Source: Litomosoides sigmodontis
Lineage: Eukaryota; Nematoda; Chromadorea; Rhabditida; Onchocercidae
Direction of reading: 5' to 3'
Length of the DNA: 64,000 bases
Assembly (NCBI GenBank): GCA_963070105.1
Contig: OY718805.1
Location: forward strand, 4,274,001-4,338,000
Translations under genes and position numbers: made by a program
Part shown: positions 35,329-49,125 of the stretch, one piece after another
Layout of the letters: every line of letters begins with the position of its first letter
Numbering within the stretch: the stretch's first letter is position 1
Notes under the pieces: model-generated
What the model saw: the letters and a program-made list of their open reading frames with translations, nothing else
What the model was told of the DNA's origin: nothing
The model's database searches: none

Positions 35329-37821
35329 TCATAATACAATTTTATTTAAATTACTGAATCCAATACCCATACACGTCATTAGTACCTTCTCATTAGAACC
35401 CAATCTCTGTTCTTTATCTTCACACAGCTCGCTCCAGTTGTCCATTTTAAAAGTTATTTCGAAATATTTCTTCAAGTTTCGTAGCGTATAGATACTGAAA
35501 TTACAAAAAAAAAAATGCGAAGGTTTTGATAAAATGAACAAATCAGTTCGAGTTTACTGATCCAATTTCTTATTGATTTTTAATAATGCAATATTGAATA
35601 TCTTTAAAAAATATATTCCTAACAGAGTTTAAGGGTTACACTATAAAAAGTTATGGTAGATGTTCAAAGTGAAAAATTTTTCTATAAGGGGTAAAATACT
35701 CAAAAAAAGACATTATTAGAAATTTGTATATATAAGCTAATTGGGAAAGGCAAGGAGCATATCTCCAGAAAAGTAAATAATACTGACCAGTACGCAGAGA
35801 GAGGCCCAAACAAATACGTGCTAACATCTTTTTCGCAAAGTGTCATGAATGTCACGGTTAGAGCTTGAGCTGTGCTGTCCACACATCCCCCCTGTAAATA
35901 GCAAACTGTGTAAGTGACTGAAACTTTCAGCATAATCTATCCATGAAAAAGAACAAAATTAACTGCAAAGATTTGATCCAACAACTGGCAAGCAGCGCTG
36001 TGCCCAACGTCGTCCGGAAGAAGTGGATTGCCTTGTTCACCTTTCGGTTTTGATACAGCTTCACCATGATAAACGATTCCTTCCGTAGTTTCAGCAGTTA
36101 AAAAGAGACCAAAACCAGGTGAACTAAAAAGCCAATCGTTAGACTTTATTTGGAAAAAGAAATAGATATGCGAAACTTTCTTTTCGTTTGAGAAAATTAC
36201 AGTTCAGGTCTAAAACTATTCTAATGAGGTATCGTTGAATATTTACAGTATTTACACTGTCTGTACTTTAAAATTGTTTACTTGTTTTCCACTCCACTCC
36301 CTCTTAAAAACATTACAGCATGGAATAATTGTTTAATCGTTACACACACTTAACAGTTCACTATGTTTAAATGAAAAGAAAGCGCCTTAAAGAAAAGATA
36401 GAAAATGGCATAATGTCAATACCTGCCACCAGATGATCCTTTTCTTTGGTCAACAGTGATATAAATATCAGCGATGTAATCACGGAGAGTCTCTTTTGCT
36501 GCATTAATCATACGATGTGCTATAGATGTAGAAACTTTGGATACAGAAGCGATCCCGCGTATTTTACATATTTTTCCCATTGTCTTACACTAAATTAGTG
36601 CAGATCAAATACCATTAAATATTTAAAAAGTAGGAATAGGAAAATAAAAACAAAACCCGTGGAAATGCTTCTTACAGAGAAGCGAAATTAAAGAAGGTCC
36701 AAACATAACGAAAAAACACCCTACAATTAAAAGACTAAAAAAAATTCTATTAGAAACGATACCTGCACCGGCCGAAAGGTTCTTATTGTTGGTGCGGTCA
36801 ACAGAACACATCCGCCACCATCCGGTTTGTATCCTCGAGCAACAATCTAAATTTAAAAATCTCATTTTCATCTTATAATATTATGACTCCAAACTCACAA
36901 ACCAGTAAATATGTCGGAGGAAATTATCAAATCCTAATTTCCATCATGTTAAATAAACCTTAATTTGCGGCGAATCAGAAGCAAACACAAATTTATTGAA
37001 AATTGGAAGCCACGTTGCACGGATGGCATCAACGCTCAACTCATGTGGGGCGTTGGTTATTCCTTGTAATTTTACGTCCAGAGGATACTTGCAAAAGGGA
37101 GCAACCATCATCAACGGCTCCAAGTAGTAGCTGGAAAAATTGATTAGGCAATGACGAAATTAAATAAACTTAAAATGTTTAAACCCACGAAAAATAAACC
37201 TTATACATCGGTCACTACCACAGTCGAAAGTGAGCTTTCCACCCATAATCATGCCAGGCGAGAATGAAACCTCGGTACCTGGAAAGGAAATTTCAAAACG
37301 ATTTATCTCACAAAATAAAACCAGCAAAAGAAATCCTACAGAGTTGAAACACAAATGAATAATTGAACCTGTTTGGCTGATTCTGATTCGCGTACCGTTA
37401 GTTATCTTTTCCAACAACAACAAAAGCTTTGATTCAAAATCTGAAACCAAAATACCTAGAATTTTTAAAGGAAAAAATAATGACCAAAAGAAATTAAATG
37501 ATAGAAATACGTAAGCAATTTAGATTCAAAACCAAGAAAAACACAAAAATTCATGAATTTAAGCCAAGCTTCGAAAAAAATTGTTGAAATCGTCGCTAAA
37601 GTCAATTGAAAGAATATGTCAAGTAACTGTCAAAGAGTAAAGTTATCTCAATTATCATACATGACGTAATTGACAAACATAAGATGAGTACCCTTTATTC
37701 CAGGCTCATCATCAAGGGGACGTATGTCGGAAATGGTCACCGAGTGACCACTTAGTAAGGAATAAGCAAGTCGTTGTCTGAAGAAGTTGCATCCTTCAAA
37801 GCGTAACTCTTTCTTCTCCAT
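35329..37821 (-). CDS. RCL1: RNA 3'-terminal phosphate cyclase-like protein
   Basis: Nucleolar protein of the small-subunit processome that works with the GTPase Bms1 in early 18S pre-rRNA cleavage. Nine phase-perfect exons: 37821-37692, 37440-37369, 37278-37200, 37130-36959, 36846-36763, 36589-36423, 36123-35964, 35891-35788, 35494-35329; 377 residues (human 373). Markers in order: LRFEGCNFFRQRLAYSLLSG, EKITNGTRIRISQTG, GGKLTFDCGSDRC, YYLEPLMMVAPF, RGYKPDGGG, SSGGRSPGFGLFLTAE, GGCVDSTAQALT, and the end KVLMTCMGIGFSNL. GGCVDS and the ending GIGFSNL separate it from true RtcA cyclases. It is the first gene of a same-strand series of four and is head-to-head with the 38104 gene, with 282 bases between the two start codons. 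Confidence 0.95.
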
Positions 37822-38103
37822 AACTTCTTAAAGCACTCAACCTGAACCTTACACTGAAATAACGCACCACATACTCGTGCACCACGGCTATTACGTCACG
37901 CCAACTGCTGCATTCACACCTACTTGTCTTGATATGTCACACTCGCGTCTCATCTCTTCGTATGTGTACAAAAAGGTAGCTTCTATTATGAAATTTGTAT
38001 TTATGCAAAGATTTCATTTGACGATTTTGAATTTCATCTAAAAATCCGTCCGTGTTTAGCAGTTTACATTATTTACGATTCATTTTGCACACTGTGCTAC
38101 AAT
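37822..38103. promoter_or_regulatory. Short divergent promoter region
   Basis: Only 282 bases separate the ATG of RCL1 (minus) from the ATG of the plus-strand gene at 38104, so transcription in both directions probably starts here. No TATA box or known factor site is claimed. Confidence 0.45.
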
Positions 38104-38883
38104 ATGGAGCGGTCAGTAGGGAATATAAAAGAAATGTTGCGCGAAAATGTTGCTCGCTTTTTAGAGCACGCCGACGGACGCGAAGTGATCGTCAATGTAA
38201 CTGCGCGACTCGTTAAGAAACGTAGGTTTGATCCTTTTACAAACAACGAAATAATATGTTAGTTAGATAGATTAGTAGATGTGATCCATCTTTCCGTATT
38301 GTTTGTTTTAAAGTATTCACTAATTTCGTTCGATGTGATGGACGTTGCATTTACTCGTCGATGCACACAGCTAGTTCTGGATAGCCTGAGCTGGTAGCTG
38401 TTGACCTGTTGAATGCGGTCTTCAGTGCGGTAACGAGTGCTGATGTGGATGTCCCGATAGTTTTTAGCAGTGTTAATTAACAAAGGATATTCCGGTGTTG
38501 TCGTAGCTATTTAAAAATTATTCAAAGATTGAAGCATTTGAAACTTACTTGCCACAACTTAATAATTTTAGAAAGTGAAGAACAAGAAAAGATGAAAAAG
38601 GTAAGCACTTACTTGGTTGTTTCTTTGAAAACTTTGTCTTTCAAAAATTCGTCTTTTGCTTTAAGCGAAATGAATCAAAGTGAATGTTCAATGTTGCCGT
38701 AAGAGTAACTAATGTCAATGTTTTTCAGCTTTTCCAAACTGTCTTTTATTCTTGAATTTCAGTAAGCTTATGATTTTGTAGGATGAACACTCGAAGCGAA
38801 ATTCCACAAAATATGCGGACAACACATCATCGCAATTTAGCAAATCGGCCACCGTCTGCAGCGAGAGCAGCAATTCCGGTATT
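38104..38883 (+). CDS. Unrecognised gene, first three exons
   Basis: Three exons fit in phase: 38104-38221, 38572-38600 and 38782-38883. Exon 1 starts MERSVGNIKEMLRENVARFL and continues with VIVNVTARLVKK, an amphipathic helical stretch. Exon 2 is tiny and charged. Exon 3 is Ser/Thr-rich (FSKSATVCSESSNSGI) and ends at a GTGAGT donor in phase 0. The continuation is unknown; an exon at 41352-41486 fits by phase. I do not recognise the family. Confidence 0.55.
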
Positions 38884-41351
38884 GTGAGTATTATTTGCAA
38901 CCATAGAAGCAATGAAAATGAGTTGTAGAAGTTTACTAAGATATGGAAGTTAAGATGAGTCTTTTAATTTAAAATAACTGGAATTTGGTTTCTTTTTCCA
39001 ATTCATTTTAATCATTCTTTTTAGAATTGTCCTTTTTCTGGAAGGCAAATCATAGACTTTCTTTAGATTCTATAGCCACTAAATGGTCGTAGAATTTCTT
39101 ACGCTTTGGTATTGTCATCATTGAGTTGCTGATAAGAATTTTAGGACTGGTATGGTAAAGGAAAAGACAGATATCATTACAGTAAGGAATAGATTTTTGA
39201 AACTATCAAGAATGGCAAATAGTTCATTGTAAAAGAAGAGAAGAGAAATTTGGCTTGGATTATTAAAAAGTTAATTATTCCTAAGTATCACAGCAAAAAT
39301 TGCAGAATAAAATTTATTTCGTAGTTATTTGTCGCAACATTCTTCCTTTCCTCAATGCATATGATCTTTTCACTCATACAGAATTAACTAATAATTATTA
39401 ATGAGTCCCTTCATATCTGGACTACCTGTTACAGAAATTGTACAGGCGCTGTATTCATTTAGGGAATTATTTTCACTGGATTATTTCTGCAGAAATGACC
39501 CTTTTGCTGTAGTCATTTATCGATCCCATTTTGACTTGATTTTGAGTGAAATCTTAATTCCCATTTTGCTCTTGCAATAAAATTGAAATCACAAGATGAT
39601 GAGTAAATAATTGAGTTCGCATAATTAAAAAAAAACTGGATGTTTCAATCAACGATAATTTTCTGTTTTCTTTACTTTTTGATAGCAATATTGAAAATGC
39701 AAGAATTAGCGCAATTATACTATTAAGTTTTTGGGAATTATAATGTCAATAAAAAAGAGCATGAAATGGGGAGAAGAGTAATTAAAAGGTCAGAGTGCAA
39801 AATTGGAAGTAGAAGAACAGTTCATGACGGCAGCACAGTTCCCTAGTACAATCTAAATGCGATGTAAAAGAAAGATAGTTCTTTTTTTTCGGAGATAAGT
39901 TTGTTTGGCACATCAATTTCAACTTTTTTTTAAGTATTAAAAAATTAATAAGATGTGGAGAAAGAAGAGCTGTGGATTTCTGCTTGTGGATTTCTAAATT
40001 TCGGATCTACCATTGCTATCACTTGTATCAGAATTGATAACTTCATCTGACATTTTTCAGCATGAATTTTTTTCTGAAATGTTTACAAAGCGTTTGTGGA
40101 ACTGTTTAATTAATTAATAGAACTTTTTGTGAAATTTATCAATCTCTGATTATTAACCAGTTCTCGTTATTGTCGAATTTTTTTTTTCATGAATGAGAAT
40201 TGCAGTAGTTTTGAAATTTTCACTTCATACTCTCACTGAAAATACTTCAGTAAGTACTTTTGCTCCTTATTTTGGCAAGGATTTTGAATTTGCGACACAT
40301 TTAGTGCTTGTGAAGTTATTTTAAAAATTATTTCAATATTTGATGTATTAAAATAATGTTTCATGATCCTTTGATAGCAGAAGTAATTTGCCTTTCACGG
40401 GCTACTACCTAACTCTTTTTTTCTTTATCAAAATTAAGTGAAGAGGAATTAGGCTACTATAAAGCATTCAGCAGTTCATTTTAAAACTTTATAATAAGAT
40501 TGAGAGTAAATATCGAAAAAATTAATTTTGACCATTCATTCGCTTCGGCAACTTCTTCTTTACTTGCAAGGCATTACTATTTCGCATTTTTTTTTTTGAA
40601 AAAAGAAATTTCTTTGTCTAAAGTCTTCTCGCATATTTTTTGCAAACATTATTTTAGTGTAAAATCTTTGGCTGTTACAGAAAAGAGTGAGTTTTGAAGT
40701 AATTAAAAAAGCTTTGATAATTGATTTCGAAAATGAGCAGCGAAGTAAGGTGGCGGAAGGAGCAGACATCTGATTGTTCCTAAAATCACGCTTATTAGTG
40801 TCGGAAAGTTTGACGAAATAACGCCACGCTGCAACTGTCACATGTCCAAACTGTCGCTGCAAGAAGGAAGAGAAGAAGCCTTCGGCTGTAATTCATTTTC
40901 CTCAAAGAAATATGCAAATTCCTCATTCCATCATCTTTCCTCTCATTTCAGGCAGAAGAAAACTTAGAGAAGCTGACGGTGGGAAATGTAATTCTCACTG
41001 CGCTCCCTCCAACGTTTCAGTGAAATGAATATATTAGTAATAGAAGTAACTAGTGGTAGATGAAAGAAATGATATGCCAGAAACGGGCCATTCATGCTTG
41101 AAAAGCATTACTTCAATCAAAAGCCGACATAATTGAAGGAATGTTGAAAAATCGAATTAACTGTTTTTAATGGCTTATTTTAAAATAGTAATTTTAACTG
41201 AGAATTTATTTTTTCATCTTTTCAGTAATAAATAATTTATTAGTCATTTATTACATCAATCATGCATTGATGCCAAAATGATGAATTCAAAACTGTTATC
41301 TAACAATCTTCAACATCATCACTAGACGAGTAACAGCTGAATCCTTTACAG
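38884..41351. other. Long intron or intergenic stretch
   Basis: No convincing exon on either strand. If the 41352 exon belongs to the 38104 gene, this is one intron of about 2.5 kb. Confidence 0.4.
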
Positions 41352-41486
41352 CATAGCTACAAGCATACGTCACTCAATCCACCGTATCAGTGGCTACTCA
41401 ACACGAATTCGCAGCTTGCGTTGCAATTTGAGAAGACTTGGCCGAAGTGCCACAAACACGATGGAAGCCTCGGCAGCTACAGATGA
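41352..41486 (+). CDS. Possible 3' exon of the 38104 gene
   Basis: It follows a consensus acceptor (CCTTTACAG) and is open in the phase left by the exon ending at 38883. It reads HSYKHTSLNPPYQWLLNTNS, then FEKTWPKCHKHDGSLGSYR and TGA. The other two plus-strand frames are also open across part of this region (to 41580 and 41654) and look coding in composition, so frame choice is uncertain. Confidence 0.35.
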   Translation, partial: HSYKHTSLNPPYQWLLNTNSQLALQFEKTWPKCHKHDGSLGSYR

Positions 41487-42589
41487 TCACGGACGACACT
41501 TTCAATGGCCACGCAGTCAACAAAAAGCAGTGCAAGGAACTTCATCAATTTCACTATTGTAAAACAAGTGGTTCGAGACACAAAGATGACGAAAATTCTA
41601 CAATCAGTCGTAATAACGTCGAAATACGGAAGCATTTTAGGTATGCGACCTCATAAAAATTGAATTTCGACCTTTAGTGCTGCAAGCTAAATACTCATTC
41701 TCACTTACTTACTGTTTTTTATCAACCGATCATCCGTATGTGAGAACTATCTTTTGTTTAGCTATTGATTTGAGCAATCGGTAATTGCTGTATCGAATTA
41801 GGAAGCTGTGGCATTTATCCATGAGGCATTGCTGTTGGCGCATCATGCTATGTATCAGAGGTGGTCATTCATTCGCTATACTTTGATCCAACTTCTTTTC
41901 GAAGACTGGGATTTTTCGAAAGTGTAAATTACAAGAAATTCCAATTCAGAAGAGTTGCCATTTGCATCATTTCTTCTCTAATCTTATCGGATTTTCGGAC
42001 TTGTAGTGTGAGTTCACCATCAATGTACTGTGTTGAATCGAACAAATTGTTCTGATTTAGACTGTAAAAATTTCAATAATACTAGCATATTTTCACTTAT
42101 TTCATTCTGTCACACCAAAACTGATTAGTTTGGGAAAAAGTTTTTTATTCAAAAACTTAACGGTAGACTTATCAAATTGTTCTGCATAGGAATGATTAAT
42201 ACATATAGCTCAAAATAGGACAAAAAAAAATGAAAAAATAAAATTAACGAATGAGTACGAAGGGCTATTTCACATAACATCATAAAGGAGAAAATAAACC
42301 TTGAACGCTATCCAATTTTCATCAAATTTAAATACACTTTCGAGGAATGTCGTTGAAAACGAACGACAATCGTTCCAAAATTTATCAGAAAAAATAAAAT
42401 TATTGCTTCATATCTTCTCATTTCTCCAAGTGAAAAAAAAAAATGAAGAAAGGGAAAAATACGTCGTATCAAATATATACAAGAATGATTCGTTTTTCAA
42501 ATTAAACTAAGCAATTGAATTTCATTCTAAATAAATTTGCATTGAGCATTAATTGACAGGAAATGTTAAAAATGATAGTGCATTGAGAA
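41487..42589. other. Gap with no supported gene
   Basis: Apart from the continuation of alternative frames to about 41654, only short AT-rich frames are seen. Confidence 0.5.
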
Positions 42590-42855
42590 TTATGTTCGAT
42601 GACCGGCAGAGTACTCCTTGAGGACATGCTCAAATAAATCAATGCAATTACCGTTAAATTTAACGTTGGGTAATTTAGGAATGTTATTTTCACGACAAAT
42701 TCTTAAGAATATCCTCTTTGCAACGTAAACGCAATATGGACAGTCATCGTCGAAGCAATGAAGATTGCAGCGCTTTCGGGCGCATGAATTGATATGAAGC
42801 GCATCTTCCTGGAAGCACTGCTCCAAACAGGTTTCAATCTTAGAACATACCATCT
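42590..42855 (-). CDS. Cysteine-rich 3' exon
   Basis: After a strong acceptor (TATATTTGCAG) an 88-codon frame runs to a stop. It has 11 cysteines, most in the first half (VCSKIETCLEQC; CARKRCNLHCFDDDCPYC), then KRIFLRICRENNIPKLP and a hydrophilic end (LKEYSAGHRT). The spacing suggests a disulphide-rich extracellular module. Its phase (two bases completing a codon) matches the last identified exon of the Ly6 gene at 49126, so it may be that gene's 3' end across a 6.3 kb intron. Otherwise it belongs to an unseen separate gene. No family is recognised. Confidence 0.5.
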
Positions 42856-45800
42856 CTGCAAATATAAGTGATTCCCATCTACGAACCAAAATACCCTTCG
42901 TTTGGGCATTAATTTGTAATCAAATTTACAGCAATAATTTGCTGTGTAAATTTTGTTAAAAATTTTAATTTTATGAAAAGTGAATAAACAAAGTTGAGAA
43001 ATTAAATTTCTTCTGTCCCTCTTCCCTTCCTGTCGTCTCACCCCCGCATCGCACTTCACCACTCATCTATCTAATCAATGCTAAAAATCAATATTTTCAC
43101 TCGAAGTTTCTTCACATTGTTTGCGTATTACTAAGAAATGCTGAATGTTATAATTTAATACAAAATTACATACTGTCCAATTTTCCGGTTTTTTCATTTT
43201 ACACGCAAGAAGTGCTGAATAGATTGGACTAAATTGTGGTCGTTGTTAGTTTTTGCTAATTTAAATTTAACACATGTTTTGAGGAATTTGCTCAAGCAAG
43301 AAACTATTTTGCTCCGAAGATAGCGGCGGATTACATGGATTAGTAGTTTCGTTTTTTTCTTATTGTCAATTTAATCTCTACAACTATTTATGAACATAAA
43401 TTAGGTGTGAATTTTGGTTCAGTTATCTTGATGAGAATATGGAGAGAAATTAGGCATATTTTTGTTTGAAATCAAATTTCTGATGCGATCGATTTCTGCA
43501 ACATAAAAATTAAAATGTCATTTGTGTGACAATAACAAACAGGCGGTAGTGTGTGAAGACTAAACAGTCAGTCGCTCAGCGATAAGAGCAAAAATCAGCA
43601 TCATTGATAAGTTAACGATGTTAACGACGTTGGCATTTGCAGCAAATTGAGAAATGCATGATAACTTATCAGTTAGAAGGATGACGACTAGTTGCGAATG
43701 TTTGGAAAGATTCAATTCACTCCAATCATCCTTATCTGTTCCAGTGTCACCTACTTGTTTTCACGCCTGACGTAACTTTAGTTAGTTGATCTAACGCGTA
43801 GTTGCACTGCTCGCATGCGTTGCATGCATCACGACATTTCGTTACAATGCAAACAAAACTGAACTGATCGACCATGGCGGAAAACATACCAACCGCACTC
43901 ATCGTACGCACCGCCGCTTCAGTCTTTTCTAAAATTCATCGATATATACGGATGGAAGGAAATGCATTCGTACCCATTTTCACTATCCAATTGAAATTCC
44001 ATTTTCTTCCTCTAAATCTAACTCATTCACTTAACACTCATTAAACCGCTTTTAATGATAATTAATTAGCTGTTGAATTTTTTCATTTTGAAAATTAATA
44101 ACCTGCCGAAAAACATCTTTTAATAGCACAACGTGTAAGTTTTCCACAGGGATTGCTATCAGCTGATGATAAATGTATAACACCCCATAGCACAATCGAA
44201 AACACTAATTTTAACATACCTAAAACAATTATCATTTAAAAATTACAAGCCGAAATTTATTGCATGGGCAAATTGCATTTTAAGTAAAGAGTTACTTTGA
44301 TTTTGTTTTCAGTATTTCTAGTAATTTTTGATCGTTTGTTTATTCATTGCTCGCGCTTACTTGAATGATTTCAAGTTTTAGTGCATTTGACTATCTGCTG
44401 CTTCATATTTTGTCATTTCAAATAAGAATTACTAACGAACTAATATAAATAGCGAGTTAAACCCTTTCCTCACATAGTTTTAAATTTCCACAATCTTTGA
44501 TAAATTAGCATACTTTCCTTGAATTTCATTCCTTCACATAATAACAATAATAATGATAAGAACCAATGAAATGGTGATAATTTAAATGTGAAAATAATAT
44601 CAACGAATTTAAGCGTGTGAATCAGCCAATACCTATCAGATAACTTTGTCCGATAAACTAACTAAAGGGAAGGATCAATTTGAAAACAATGGAAATTTCA
44701 GCAGAAATGCGAGAGATTACTGTAATCTGTGAGATCGAAATTCTATAGGCAGCAGTTCCTCATCGCTTTAGAGAACAAAATGAAAAAAAAAATTGTTTTT
44801 ATTGAAGAAAAAGACGAAAAAAATCACTAAGCAACCTATCACTATGGGAATATTTTGGTTTTGTCAACATCCATTTTTTAATTGGTCAGTGCTTTTTTTA
44901 AATTTACTGTTTCATTGTTTATTAAGCGATATAAAAAGCAAAACACTAAAATGCTAATTCCGACTCTTTTACTTTTTTTACCATCCAAACAGATCGTTTA
45001 CTAATAGCAACAACGGTAAAAAAAACATTCCACTTTTTTGTTTTCGATTTTCATAATTTTGCCTTGAATGAAAGTGGTGCACAGCTAATTGACAGTGTAA
45101 TAATTAGTAATTAGCAAAAATTTAATTTAAATTCCTTCATTTGCTAAATGTAAAGCTTTGAATGAATAACGATATTCCTTCTGATCACTTTAAAAATTAA
45201 AATAAATAAAAAACAATAATGCCAAAGTACATGTATGGTGATTGACCTCAGAAAAAAAGAGTAGAGAAATGATTAGGTGTTGAGTTAGTTTTTTGTTAGC
45301 AATGAGGAAAATGGTAATAGACGAATTTAGCAACATTTAATACTTCACTGATGCCATCAATAAAAATGAGAGGAGCGGAATTGGAAGAAGAAGAAAATCA
45401 GATATAGTTCGAAAGACGTGGGTGGCATGGCATGCATCAAAAACGATGAAATGATGGCGATGATGTAAATGAAAATATTTTCATGATTTTCTCCTCTCTT
45501 TTCATTTTTGTAAATAACTAGGAAAATGAAAATGCTCTGACAATATTTATTAATGTTAACAACATCATCTAGCAATGGCTGATAATAGAAGGAGCAGTAG
45601 TAGTAGCGATAGTGATAATGTTAGGAGTGATAGGGTCGTTAACATCGTCATCTTATCACTGCAACAATATGACAGTTGCTGTTCCGAAACTGCTAATTGA
45701 GAAGAAAAGTGGAAGAGATGTTCAGTTGGCATTCAAAAAGAGAGTAATTGGTGCAACAGCTTTAAAATGTTTGTTAGTATCAACTTCGAAAATTTTAAAC

Positions 45801-48800
45801 ATGATTTTTGAGCGAACGACGACGCAACATGCGACCCGTGGAGTACTTTCACAACATGAAATTCCTTACAACACAAAAATAACTTCATTCACCCCCTCAC
45901 TCATTTCGGTTGATACACATTCACAATTTATTCCATATCAGATTGTTTGTTTGAATTATCACCGAAACTAAAATTCTACAAAAGTACAATTTTTAAAAGT
46001 CAAAAGATTAATTGCTGTTCAATTGATATTAACAGGAAGTTTTGCTCGAGAACTTATTTCCAATTTTCTGACTTCTTATCGTACTCCCTTTTGTTCAATT
46101 CATCTCTTCTTTGTAGTTCCAAAAATTCTACTTTAATTTTTATAAAACTTCACAACTTACTCAAATAAATCTCTATCATAGCAACCTGTCACTGTCGTAT
46201 TTTTCATAAAATTTGAGCAAAGACATGCGCTAAAACTAATTACAGCACTCAGATATAATTGTAATTTACATTTAGTGTAAATCATTCTCTATTATTTCTA
46301 CCACCTCACTACTCTCATCTAAATGAGCGCTTTGCTCGCTTATTTTAATTGAATCATCTTTACCATCAAAAATGATAGCTAGAAGGATTTAAAAAGAGTT
46401 GAAATATGTGAGAGTGAATTCAATATGTGAATAATATGATGTGGTTTAATATGTGAATAATTTAATTTAAGTGAATTCAAATTTGCTTTAAGCGAAATTA
46501 TCACTTTAACGCTAACTTCTGAATCCTCAATTAATTAACTATTTTCAGATTGATCGGGGAGCAAACGAAAAGCATGCATGCTTGGAGCACAATGTGAACT
46601 TCCTCACATCGTTCCTAACAACTTCAAAACTTTTTACGACAAAGCAAAGCGCCGCCTCGAACTAAGAATGGTGCTGTTCGATTGTCTCCATTTTTTCCGC
46701 TAACTTTTTTTACACTAATTATTAGTAATTGCTCTTCCTGCGATCTGAAAAAGTCCCAAATGTCTTGCGTAATTCAAAAAAAGGATGTAAAAGTGAGAGG
46801 TGCAAATGGCCTTCCCTATTTAATCGGCTGAACTAAAACAATACATTTGTTGTTGTGTCGTAATGAGTGGTGTAGAACATTCCGCCAGGCGCCAACCAAT
46901 TGCTATTATAATTTCCCTCATTAAATATTTTTTCACTCATTTTTAAATGTTTCTAAAATCTCTCTACTCTTCCTGCCTCCCACTTTTTTCTGTAAAATAA
47001 AATTTGCATAATTTCAGCAAGTGTTCAACATGATATCTCTCATGGATTTCTATTCTACTTGCACAGGGCGGTAATGGATTCAATGACGCAAATTAATGCG
47101 CAGTTGACTTCATTTTACCATACACTCTCGTATTTGGATGAATTAGAATCTGTTGATGTCTTCTAAAATTATCAAATATTTGTGTCAACACTCCCTCTCC
47201 TTATTAATTCTCTGACCGATTTATGACCTCTCCTCCATCCTCCACCACTCATTCCCCCTATCCTCAACCTAAATTCTCTCTTTTTAACGTGAATTGACAC
47301 AGAACAAATTTTCTTTCAATAAAAACGAACTTGTTAAGGTGTTATGCATGTACAAAGGTGAAAGGTAAGCTTTAAGCTAATTTCATCACAATCTCATCTC
47401 AGTGATCGTTAATTGAAACTAAAATTTATGGCGAAAAGGTAAGCACTGATAGCTGCAAATAATCCATCTCAAGTTTTCAACAGAATTTAAAAATTTATTA
47501 AATCATATATTGCAACAAGATAAGTAAAATAGGTGCTTGAGGCGGTCAGTGATAATGACATTAGGAAAGGAAAGCTTTGGTATACAAAGATCAAATTAAC
47601 TGAATTCATCTCTCTCTCTCTCTCTCTCTTCTCTCATTGAATTAATCTATTCTGCGATTATTGGTAAGGAACCTTGCGTTCAAACATTATCACAGTGGAA
47701 AAATTGTTTGGTGATTGATGAAATCAACGAAATAATTGAACGAAAAATAAATCTCAGCATAATTTTGCAAAGATCTCAGTTTAGAGGATGCATGTCAGAC
47801 TAAACGAAAATTGAATTTATTAACATTTAATTTAAATTCACTTAGTTCAACTAGTCACACAAACTTCTGCTGCGATATAAATGAAGTGAAATAAGGCAAA
47901 ACGTCCAGATTATTGAAGTTCGGAATTTTTATTTTTCTGTTTTTATGCCATTTCAACTAATAAACTTTCGAAAACCATTTTAATAGAATCGATAAAAGTT
48001 AACAGAAACGAAAATCGGTTAGAAAAGTGCCGGAAGGTATTGAAAGTGATATGATTTAATCACAGAATTCGAAGAAGAAGACATTTTGAGCAAATCACAA
48101 AATTTGAACTTTCACCGCGATAGTACTAAGTAATTTCGAATCAATTTGTTCACTGTTACGATCAAATAAATGATCGAAATTGCTATAACACTTGTTAAAC
48201 TTCCTTTACTTATCGATCCTGAAATAAGTGCTTTAAAGTGATCGTAAAAAAAAGTGCAGAAATGTAGCTTAATACAGATGCCTCCCACAACACATAATAT
48301 TTTTTTGATTTTACTGTAATTTACTGTGCTCTACAGTAACGATATTGATAATCATTGGCGAGGATGTTTCTTTTATAAAAGTTGTTTTTCACAAAAAATT
48401 TGGATGTGAAAGAAATGGAGAAGGAAGCAGGAAATGGAAAGGTTCAGCTGTTATCACCTATCGGCCTGTCCTCATTCCTAATTAATCAACAATTTAGCTC
48501 TGTTGCAAAAGCAAATATCCTAAATTGCTAGAAGTGGATATTACGGTACGTCAACAACTTAGAAATATTGGTTGTTGGCTTTAAAGCATACTGTAGATTT
48601 GAAATCAAATCGGATGACACATAAATGTTTCAACTTGCTGGAACATTTTAATAACTTTTCATATCTTTTGAGGACTACACTTAGTGACATAATTCTATTG
48701 TCAAAAACAGTTTATGGCAAAACTTAATATGTAAGGTCATTTATGCGTTAATTAATAATCCGTAGTATATAATTTTAGGGCAAAATTGGAATTGACAAAG

Positions 48801-49125
48801 TGAAATGCCAACATCTGAAAAAGTAGAAAAGTCCTGTTCCGTGAATGTAATAAGAGAGAAAATGGTGCTTCGAGAGTTCGGAAATTATTTACTATCGACT
48901 AATTAAAAAAAAATAATATATAAGTCTATTGAATCAATTATCCAACAAACTGTACTGTAAGAGTTACAAAAGCGCTCTCGAAAGAAGGAAATGATTGAAA
49001 TTACAGTAAAATATTGATTGGAAGTTATGAGAACCTGAAATTAAAATGTGATAAGTAGCTTCTGTTAACCTTAGCTACGACGATGTGTAAAACGAGAATG
49101 CCTCATCAAATCTGAAATTACTTAC
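42856..49125. other. 6.3 kb stretch without supported exons
   Basis: AT-rich, with a (TC)n run at about 47609-47629 and many short uninformative frames. It is either one large intron of the Ly6 gene or intergenic DNA. Confidence 0.5.
47609..47629. repeat. (TC)n microsatellite
   Basis: About ten uninterrupted TC units. Confidence 0.9.

Noticed and set aside
40800..41024. Plus-strand frame with CPNCRCKKEEKKPS
   Set aside because: Looks protein-like, but a stop lies just upstream with no usable acceptor before the interesting part and no partner exon.
45612..46168. Two plus-strand frames of 119 and 73 codons
   Set aside because: Low-information, AT-driven composition and no splice or poly(A) context.
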